Below are positions 24,572-32,900 of a stretch of 64,000 nt of DNA, in pieces. The stretch covers positions 159,486 to 223,485 of the forward strand of contig NZ_JADWPD010000015.1 in assembly GCF_017308975.1 (NCBI RefSeq), read 5' to 3'. The notes under the pieces were generated by a model. It was not told the origin of the DNA. It ran no database searches and saw only the letters and a program-made list of their open reading frames with translations. Made by a program: the position numbers and the translations under genes. Within the stretch, counting starts at the first letter, position 1; every line of letters begins with the position of its first letter. The stretch is from Amycolatopsis sp. MtRt-6. GTDB lineage: Bacteria > Actinomycetota > Actinomycetes > Mycobacteriales > Pseudonocardiaceae.

Positions 24572-27500
24572 GTGAGTGCGTCGTATGAAAAGGTCGTCGA
24601 GGCGCTGCGGAAGTCCCTCGAGGAGGTCGGCACGCTGAAGAAGCGGAACCGCCGCCTGGAAGGCGCGTCCCGTGAGCCGATCGCCATCGTCGGCATGGCC
24701 TGCCGGCTGCCCGGCGGCATCAGCGGTCCCGCGGACCTGTGGCGGCTGGTGTCCGAAGGCGGCGACGCGGTCTCGGGCTTCCCCACCGACCGCGGCTGGG
24801 ACCTGGACACCCTGTTCGACCCGGACCCGGACCACCCGGGCACCTCGTACGTCAGCCAGGGCGGCTTCGTGCACGAGGCCGGGCAGTTCGACGCCGGGTT
24901 CTTCGGGATCTCGCCGCGGGAAGCCCTGGCGATGGACCCGCAGCAGCGGCTCCTGCTGGAAACCTCGTGGGAGGCGTTCGAGAACGCCGCCGTCGACCCG
25001 GCGACGCTGAAGGGCGGCGACGTCGGCGTGTTCGTCGGCGCGGCGCCGCAGGGGTACGGCTCCGGGCCGATCGGGCCGGAGATGCAGAGCTTCGCGGGCA
25101 CCGGGGTGGCGTCGAGCGTCGCGTCGGGGCGGCTGTCCTACGTTTTCGGCTTCGAAGGCCCCGCGGTCACGATCGACACGGCGTGCTCGTCGTCGCTGGT
25201 CACGATGCACCTGGCCGCGCAGGCGCTGCGGCAGGGCGACTGCTCGATGGCACTGGCGGGCGGCGCGATGGTCATGTCGAGCACCAACTCCTTCGTCGTG
25301 TTCTCGCGGCAGCGCGGCCTGGCGGCGGACGGCCGGTGCAAGGCGTTCGCGGACGCCGCCGACGGGATGGGCATGGCCGAGGGCGTCGGCCTGGTGGTCC
25401 TCGAACGGCTTTCGGTGGCGCGTGAGCGCGGCCACCGGGTGCTGGCGGTGCTGCGGGGTTCCGCGGTGAACCAGGACGGCGCTTCGAACGGCCTGACCGC
25501 GCCGAACGGTCCTTCGCAGCAGCGGGTGATCCACAGCGCACTGGCCAGTGCCGGGCTGGCACCGTCCGATGTGGACGCCGTGGAGGGGCACGGCACGGGG
25601 ACCGCCCTGGGCGACCCGATCGAGGCGCAGGCGCTGCTCGCCACCTACGGCCAGGACCGCGATCCGGACCGGCCGCTGTGGCTGGGCTCGCTGAAGTCGA
25701 ACATCGGCCACGCGCAGGCGGCCGCGGGGGTCGCGAGCGTGATCAAGATGGTGCAGGCGCTGCGGCACGGCGTCCTGCCGGCCACCCTGCACGTCGACGC
25801 CCCCAGCTCGGCGGTGGACTGGTCCGAGGGCGCGGTCGAGCTGCTCACGAGCGCCCGCGAATGGCCGCGCACGGACCGGCCGCGCCGGGTGGGCGTGTCG
25901 TCGTTCGGGGTCAGCGGGACGAACGCGCACCTGATCATCGAAGAAGCACCCGAAGAACCCGCCTCCGAGGCGGTGTCCGACGGCCTGGTGCCGCTCGTGC
26001 TGTCGGCCCGCGGCACCGGTGCCCTGGCCGGGCAGGCGGCCCGGCTGGCCGGGTTCCTCGAGGAGTCCGGGACCCCGCTCGCGGCGGTGGCCGGGGCCTT
26101 GGTGACCGGCCGGGCGGTCCTGGACGAGCGGGCCGTCGTGGTGGCGGAGTCGCCGGAAGACGCTGTGACCAGCTTGCGAGCACTGGCCCGCGGGGAAGAC
26201 ACGGCCGCGGTGGTCACCGGCCGGGCGGCCGCGCCGCGCAAGCTGGTGTGGGTGTTCCCGGGCCAGGGGACGCAGTGGGCGGGCATGGGCCGGGAACTGC
26301 TGGAAGAGTCGCCGGTGTTCGCCGAGCGGATCGCCGAGTGCGCGGCCGCGCTGGACCCGTGGACCGGCTGGTCGCTGCTGGACGTCCTGCGGGGCGAGGG
26401 TGACCTGGACCGCGTCGACGTGCTGCAGCCCGCGTGCTTCGCGGTGATGGTCGGGCTGGCCGCGGTGTGGGCGGCCGCGGGTGTCCGCCCGAGCGCCGTC
26501 GTCGGGCACTCCCAGGGCGAGATCGCCGCGGCCTGCGTGTCGGGCGCACTGTCCCTTGAGGACGCCGCGAAGGTGGTTGCCCTGCGCAGCCAGGCCATCG
26601 CGGCGGAGCTGTCGGGCCGGGGCGGGATGGCGTCGGTCGCGCTGAGCGAAGACGAGGCGGCCGCCCGGTTGGCGCTGTGGGACGGCCGGGTCGAGGTGGC
26701 CGCGGTCAACGGGCCCGCCTCGGTCGTGGTCGCCGGGGACGCCCAGGCCCTGAACGAATGCCTGGAAGTGCTGGCCGGCGACGGCGTCCGGGTGCGCCAG
26801 GTCGCGGTGGACTACGCCTCGCACACCCGGCACGTCGAAGACATCGAGGACACCCTCGCCGAAACCCTGGCCGGGATCGACGCGCAGGCGCCGGTCATCC
26901 CGTTCCACTCGACCGTCACCGGCGAGCGGATCACCGAAGCCGGGGAGCTGGACGGCGAATACTGGTACCGGAACCTGCGCAACCAGGTCCGGTTCGGCCC
27001 GGCCATCGCCGCGCTCCTCGAGCAGGGGCACGGGATGTTCGTCGAGGTCAGCGCGCACCCGGTGCTGGTGCAGCCGATCAGCGAGCTGACCGACGCGGTC
27101 GTCACCGGCACCCTGCGGCGCGACGACGGCGGCCTGCGGCGGCTGCTGACGTCGATGGCCGAGCTGTTCGTCCACGGGGTGGCCGTGGACTGGACGCCGG
27201 TGCTGCCGGCGGGCGCGGCGGCCGCGCGGGTCGACCTGCCCACCTACGCCTTCGACCACCAGCACTACTGGCTGCCCGCCACCGAGTCCGCGTCCGACGC
27301 GACGGCGCTGGGCCAGGCCCGGCCGGACCACCCGCTGCTGAGCGCGGCGGTGCGGCTGCCGCAGTCGGACGGTCTCGTCTTCACGTCGCTGCTGTCGCTG
27401 CGGACGCACCCGTGGCTGGCCGACCACGCGATCGGCGGGGTGGTGCTCTTCCCGGGCACCGGCCTGGTGGAGCTGGCCGTGCGGGCCGGGGACGAGGTCG

Positions 27501-29971
27501 GCTGCCCGGTGCTCGAGGAGCTCGCGACGCAGACCCCGGTCGTCGTGCCCGAGCACGGCGGGGTGCGGATCCAGGTCGCGGTGGGCGGGCCCGGCGAGAA
27601 CGGCTCCCGCACGGTCGAGATCTACTCCCAGCGCGAGGACGACGGCGAGGTGTGGACACGGCACGCCACCGGCGTCCTGTCCGCGACGCCGGCCGCGGCC
27701 GCGGGCTTCGACTTCACCGCGTGGCCGCCGCCGGACGCGCAGCCGGTCGAAATCGGTGGCTTCTACGACGGCCTGGTCGAACGCGGTTACGCCTACGGGC
27801 CCGCGTTCCAGGGCGTCCGGGCGGTCTGGCAGCGCGGTGAGGAGGTCTTCGCCGAAGTCGCCCTGCCCGAAGACCTGCGCGAGGACGCCGCCGCGTACGG
27901 CCTCCACCCCGCGCTGCTGGACGCGGCCCTGCAGACCGGAACCATCGCGGCCGCCGCGGCCGGGGAACCCGGGCGGTCGGTGATGCCGTTCGCGTGGACC
28001 GGGCTCGCCCTGCACGCCGTGGGCGCGCCGGCCCTGCGGGTCCGGCTCGTGGCCGGCCCGGAGTCGATGACCGTCGAGGCCGCCGACGAAACCGGCGGCC
28101 CGGTCCTGTCGATGGATTCCCTGGTCCTGCGGGAGGTGGCCACCGAGCAGCCGACGGCGCGGGCCGGCGCGCTGTACGAGGTGGTCTGGACCGAGCTGCC
28201 ACCGGTCGCCGCCGGGCCCGCGCCGTCGTGGGCGGCGGTCGCCACCGCCGGCGACGTGACGGCCCTGACCGACGTGCCCGCGGCCGTGGTGCTGGCGGCG
28301 TCCGGCGAGAGCGACGCGCTGACGCTGACTTCGCGGGTCCTGGCGGTCGTGCAGGCGTGGCTGACGGCCGAGCCGGCCGAGTCCCGCCTGGTGGTCGTCA
28401 CGCGGGGCGCGATGCCCGCCGGCGACGGCGTGGTGACCGACCCGGCCGCGTCGGCGGTGTGGGGCCTGGTGCGGGCCGCGCAGACCGAGAACCCGGACCG
28501 GATCGTCCTGCTCGACCTCGATCCCGCGGCCGGCGACGGTCCGGAACCGGTGCTGGGCGCGGTCCTGGCGACCGGCGAGCCGCAGCTGGCGGTCCGCGGG
28601 ACGACGTTCTCCGTGCCCCGCCTCGCCCGGGTCGCCGCCCCGGCGTCCGACCCCCCGGCCGGGTTCGGCCCGGACTCGACGGTCCTGGTCTCCGGCGGCG
28701 GCACGCTCGGCGCGCTCGCGGCCCGGCACCTGGTCGCCCGGCACGGTGTGCGCCGCCTGGTGCTGGCCAGCCGCCGGGGCCGGGAGGCCGGCGGGGTCGC
28801 GGACCTGGTCGCCGAGCTCACCGGGCTGGGCGCCGAGGTGTCGGTGGCCGCCTGCGACGTCTCCGACCGCGAACAGACGGCGACGCTGCTCAAGGAACAC
28901 CGGCCGACCGCGATCGTGCACACCGCGGGCGTGTTCGACGCCGGTGTCGTCGGCGCGCTGACCCCGGAGAAGCTGGCCAAGGTGTTCGCCCCGAAGGTCG
29001 GCGCCGCGGCCAACCTCGACGAGCTGACCCGCGATCCCGGCCTCGACGCCTTCGTCGTCTACTCCTCCGCGTCGTCGATCTTCATGGGCGCGGGCAGCGG
29101 CGGCTACGCGGCCGCGAACGCGTTCCTGGACGGGCTGATGGCCCAGCGGCGCGCGGCGGGCCTGCCGGGGCAGTCGCTGGCCTGGGGACCGTGGCAGGAG
29201 CTCACCGGCATGGCCGACACCATCGACGACCTCACCCTGAGCCGGATGAGCCGGCGCGAGGGCCGAGGCGGTGTCGGCGGGCTCGGCGCCGAGGACGGCA
29301 TGGAGCTGTTCGACGCCGCCCTCGGCTCGGGCCGGGCGCTGCTGGTGCCGATCGAACTGGACCTGCGGGCAGCCCGGGCCGACGCGGCGACGGGGACCTC
29401 GGTGCCGCCCCTGCTGCGCGGGCTGGTCCGCGTCGGCAGGCAGCAGGCCAAGGCCGCGGCCGGCGGGGAGGACGGGCTCGTCCGGCGGCTGGCGAAGCTC
29501 GCCCCGGCCCAGCAGGAGGCGCTGCTGCTGGACGTGGTGCGCACCCAGGTCGCGGTCGTGCTCGGGCACTCCGGCGCGAGTGCCGTCCGGGCGGACACGG
29601 CGTTCAAGGACTCCGGGTTCGACTCGCTGACGTCGGTGGAACTGCGCAACCGCCTGCGGGACGCGACCGGCCTGAAGCTGCCCGCGACGCTGGTGTTCGA
29701 CCACCCGACCCCGCAGGCGCTCGCCCGGTACCTGCGCGACGAGCTCGCCGTCGGCGAGGTGTCCGCCATCGACTCGGCGCTGGCCGGGCTGGCAGGCCTG
29801 GACGCGCTCATCGAAGAGGCCGACGCCGGGGCGCGCGACCGGATCACCGCGCGCCTGAAGGAGCTGCTGACCGCGGCGGAGACGGCCGGCCGCGAACCGG
29901 GCTCGCCCGGCGACGACCTCGACACCGCCAGCGACGAGGAGCTGTTCGCGCTCGTCGACGGGCTCAACTGA
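24572..29971 (+). CDS. rifC: Rifamycin-type polyketide synthase RifC: module 7
   Basis: The protein has 1799 residues and one module: KS7 (about 24677-25945), AT7 (26245-27160), DH7 (27325-28140), KR7 (28170-29420), ACP7 (29500-29750). Tandem GTGs stand at 24569 and 24572. I use the second, which gives a docking coiled coil starting VSASYEKVVEALRKSLEE, with a GGGGAG-like site just upstream. The C-terminus has a short acidic docking tail (SDEELFALVDGL) of a different type from RifA and RifB. In rifamycin the single-module RifC adds C21-C22. The gap to rifD is 28 bp. Length and layout match RifC; confidence is high. Confidence 0.95.
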   Translation: MSASYEKVVEALRKSLEEVGTLKKRNRRLEGASREPIAIVGMACRLPGGISGPADLWRLVSEGGDAVSGFPTDRGWDLDTLFDPDPDHPGTSYVSQGGFVHEAGQFDAGFFGISPREALAMDPQQRLLLETSWEAFENAAVDPATLKGGDVGVFVGAAPQGYGSGPIGPEMQSFAGTGVASSVASGRLSYVFGFEGPAVTIDTACSSSLVTMHLAAQALRQGDCSMALAGGAMVMSSTNSFVVFSRQRGLAADGRCKAFADAADGMGMAEGVGLVVLERLSVARERGHRVLAVLRGSAVNQDGASNGLTAPNGPSQQRVIHSALASAGLAPSDVDAVEGHGTGTALGDPIEAQALLATYGQDRDPDRPLWLGSLKSNIGHAQAAAGVASVIKMVQALRHGVLPATLHVDAPSSAVDWSEGAVELLTSAREWPRTDRPRRVGVSSFGVSGTNAHLIIEEAPEEPASEAVSDGLVPLVLSARGTGALAGQAARLAGFLEESGTPLAAVAGALVTGRAVLDERAVVVAESPEDAVTSLRALARGEDTAAVVTGRAAAPRKLVWVFPGQGTQWAGMGRELLEESPVFAERIAECAAALDPWTGWSLLDVLRGEGDLDRVDVLQPACFAVMVGLAAVWAAAGVRPSAVVGHSQGEIAAACVSGALSLEDAAKVVALRSQAIAAELSGRGGMASVALSEDEAAARLALWDGRVEVAAVNGPASVVVAGDAQALNECLEVLAGDGVRVRQVAVDYASHTRHVEDIEDTLAETLAGIDAQAPVIPFHSTVTGERITEAGELDGEYWYRNLRNQVRFGPAIAALLEQGHGMFVEVSAHPVLVQPISELTDAVVTGTLRRDDGGLRRLLTSMAELFVHGVAVDWTPVLPAGAAAARVDLPTYAFDHQHYWLPATESASDATALGQARPDHPLLSAAVRLPQSDGLVFTSLLSLRTHPWLADHAIGGVVLFPGTGLVELAVRAGDEVGCPVLEELATQTPVVVPEHGGVRIQVAVGGPGENGSRTVEIYSQREDDGEVWTRHATGVLSATPAAAAGFDFTAWPPPDAQPVEIGGFYDGLVERGYAYGPAFQGVRAVWQRGEEVFAEVALPEDLREDAAAYGLHPALLDAALQTGTIAAAAAGEPGRSVMPFAWTGLALHAVGAPALRVRLVAGPESMTVEAADETGGPVLSMDSLVLREVATEQPTARAGALYEVVWTELPPVAAGPAPSWAAVATAGDVTALTDVPAAVVLAASGESDALTLTSRVLAVVQAWLTAEPAESRLVVVTRGAMPAGDGVVTDPAASAVWGLVRAAQTENPDRIVLLDLDPAAGDGPEPVLGAVLATGEPQLAVRGTTFSVPRLARVAAPASDPPAGFGPDSTVLVSGGGTLGALAARHLVARHGVRRLVLASRRGREAGGVADLVAELTGLGAEVSVAACDVSDREQTATLLKEHRPTAIVHTAGVFDAGVVGALTPEKLAKVFAPKVGAAANLDELTRDPGLDAFVVYSSASSIFMGAGSGGYAAANAFLDGLMAQRRAAGLPGQSLAWGPWQELTGMADTIDDLTLSRMSRREGRGGVGGLGAEDGMELFDAALGSGRALLVPIELDLRAARADAATGTSVPPLLRGLVRVGRQQAKAAAGGEDGLVRRLAKLAPAQQEALLLDVVRTQVAVVLGHSGASAVRADTAFKDSGFDSLTSVELRNRLRDATGLKLPATLVFDHPTPQALARYLRDELAVGEVSAIDSALAGLAGLDALIEEADAGARDRITARLKELLTAAETAGREPGSPGDDLDTASDEELFALVDGLN
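24674..29745 (+). other. PKS module 7: KS-AT(methylmalonyl)-DH-KR-ACP
   Basis: The AT has GHSQGE and YASH. DH7 retains HAIGGVVLFP and LLDAALQ although a free hydroxyl (C23) is expected from rifamycin chemistry, so it may be silent for reasons not visible in the motifs. KR7 has SGGGTLG and GYAAANA and should be active. The DH carries a 72-bp stretch (27659-27730) nearly identical to module 8. Confidence 0.88.
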
Positions 29972-29999
29972 CAGAAATCTTCCAGGGAGGAAGAGTCCA

Positions 30000-32900
30000 G
30001 TGGCTGATGAGACGCAACTCCGCGATTACCTCAAGCGGGCGATCGCGGACGCCCGCGACGCCCGCAAGCGGCTGCGCGAGGTCGAGGACGACGCGCGCGA
30101 GCCGATCGCCATCGTCTCCATGGCGTGCCGGTACCCCGGCGGCGTGTCGACGCCCGAACAGCTGTGGCAGCTGGTCGCCGACGGCGTCGACGCCGTCGCC
30201 GACTTCCCCGCCGACCGCGGCTGGGACCTCGACAGCCTGTTCGACTCGGACCCCGACCGCGCCGGGACGTCGTACACCAGCCAGGGCGGGTTCCTCCAGG
30301 GCGCGGGACTGTTCGACGCGGGGTTGTTCGGCATCTCGCCGCGCGAGGCCCTCACGATGGACCCGCAGCAGCGGCTGCTGCTGGAGACGTCCTGGGAGGC
30401 GCTCGAACGAGCCGGCGCCGATCCCTTTTCCCTGAAGGGCAGCGACGTCGGGGTGTTCTCCGGCCTGTCCACCCAGGGCTACGGCGCCGGCGGCGGCGTG
30501 GTCCCGCCGGAGGCGGAGGGCTTCGCGGGCACGGGCGCGGCGACCTGCATCGCGTCCGGCCGGGTGTCCTACACCTTCGGGTTCGAGGGCCCGGCCGTCA
30601 CGATCGACACCGGGTGCTCGTCGTCGCTGGTCGCGATGCACCTCGCCGTGCAGGCACTGCGGCAGGGTGACTGCTCGATGGCACTGGCCGGCGGCGCGAT
30701 GGTGATGGCGACGCCCGGCTCGTTCCGGTCGTTCTCGCGGCAGCGGGCGCTGGCCGCGGACGGCCGCTGCAAGGCGTACGCCGAGGGCGCGGACGGCACC
30801 GGGCTGGCCGAAGGCGTCGGCGTGGTGGTGCTGGAACGGTTGTCGGTGGCGCGCGAGCGCGGGCACCGGGTACTGGCGGTGATCCGCGGCAGCGCGGTGA
30901 ACCAGGACGGCGCGTCGAACGGCCTCACCGCCCCGAGCGGCCCGGCGCAGCAGCGGGTCATCCGCGGCGCACTGGCCAACGCCGGGCTGGCACCGTCCGA
31001 AGTGGACGTCGTCGAGGGCCACGGGACCGGGACGGCGCTGGGCGACCCGATCGAGGCGAACGCGCTGCTGGCCACGTACGGGAAGGACCGGGACCCGGCG
31101 AAGCCGCTGTGGCTCGGGTCGTTGAAGTCGAACATCGGCCACACGCAGGCGGCGGCCGGCGTCGGCGGCGTGATCAAGATGGTGCAGGCGCTGCGGCACG
31201 GCGTCCTGCCCCCGACGCTGCACGCGGCCGAGCCCACCAAGGAAGTGGACTGGTCGGCGGGGGCGGTCGAGCTGCTGACCGAGGCCCGGGAGTGGCCGGC
31301 CGACGGCCGCCCGCGCCGGGCCGCGATCTCGTCGTTCGGGATCAGCGGCACGAACGCGCACCTGATCCTGGAAGAGGTGACCGAGGAGCCCGCCGCGCCC
31401 GAGGCCGGCCCCGAGGGGCTGGTGCCGCTGGTGGTTTCGGCGCGCACCACGGCTTCCCTGACCGAACAGGCCGGGCGGCTCGCCGAGTTCCTCGCGCAGG
31501 CCGACGTGCCCCTCGCGGAAACGGCCGGGGCGCTGGCCGCGGGCCGGGCGGTGCTGGACAAGCGTGGTGTGGTGATCGCGGGCGACCGCGAAGAGGCGAT
31601 CGCGGGCCTGCGGGAAATCGCGGCGGGCCAAGGTGTCGCCGGGGACGGCGCGCGCGACGGCGGGGTCGTCTTCGTGTTCCCCGGGCAGGGCACCCAGTGG
31701 GTCGGCATGGGCCGGGAGCTCCTCGAAGAGTCGCCGGTGTTCGCCGCCCGGATGGCCGAGTGCGACACGGAGATCGCGGCACTGACCGGCTGGTCCGTGC
31801 TCGACGTCCTGCGGGCCGACGAGGGCCTGGAACGCATCGAGGTCCTGCAGCCGGTGCTGTTCGCGGTGATGGTGTCGCTGGCCGCGGTGTGGGAAGCGGC
31901 CGGGGTCCGGCCCGGCGCCGTGGTCGGCCATTCGCAGGGTGAGGTCGCGGCCGCGCACGTGGCCGGGGTGCTGAGCCTGGCCGACGCCGTGCGCGTGGTC
32001 GTGCTGCGCAGCGACCTGTTCGCGCGGCGGCTGGTGGGCCACGGCGCGATCGCGTCGGTGGCCTTGTCCGCCGACGACGTCCGGGACCGGCTGGCCGGGC
32101 ACCCCGGGCTGAGCGTCGCCGGGCGCAACGGCCCGGGCGCGTGCACCGTGGCGGGCGACGACGAGTCGCTGGCGCGGTTCCTGGCCGAGTGCGAGGCCGC
32201 CGACGTGCGGGCCCGGATCGTGCCCAGCACCGTCGGCTCGCACACCGCCCAGGTGGAGCCGCTCCGGGACGAGCTGCTGGACCTGCTGAAGGACGTGCGG
32301 CCCGAGGCGGGCACGGTGCCGTTCTACTCGACCGTCAAGCCCGGCGTGCTCGACGGCGAACGCCTGGAAGCGACGTACTGGTACGAAAACTGCCGGCACA
32401 TGGTCGACCTGCACGGCGCGGTCGACGCCCTGCTCGACGACGGGCACCGGTTCTTCGTCGAGGTCAGCCCGCACCCGGTGATGGTGCAGCCGATCACCGG
32501 CATCGTGGACGACGCCGGCGTGGACGCCGTGGCCGTCGGCTCGGTGCGGCGCCAGGACGGCGGCCTGCGGCGGCTGCTGACGTCGACGGCCGAGCTGTTC
32601 GTGCGCGGGGTCGCGGTGGACTGGCGCGGGATGCTGCCGGCCGTTCCGCCCGGCCGCGTGGCCCTGCCGACGTACGCCTTCGACCAGGAGCACTACTGGC
32701 TGCAGCCCGCCGACGCGGACTCCGACGCCGTGTCACTGGGGCAGGCGGCGGCCGAGCACCCGATGCTGGGCGCGGTCGTGTCGCTGCCGCGGTCCGGAGA
32801 GATCGTCTTCACCTCGCGGCTGTCGGTGCGGACGCACCCGTGGCTGGCCGGCCACGCGATCGGCGGTGCCGTGGTGCTGCCCGGCAGCGGCCTGGCCGAG

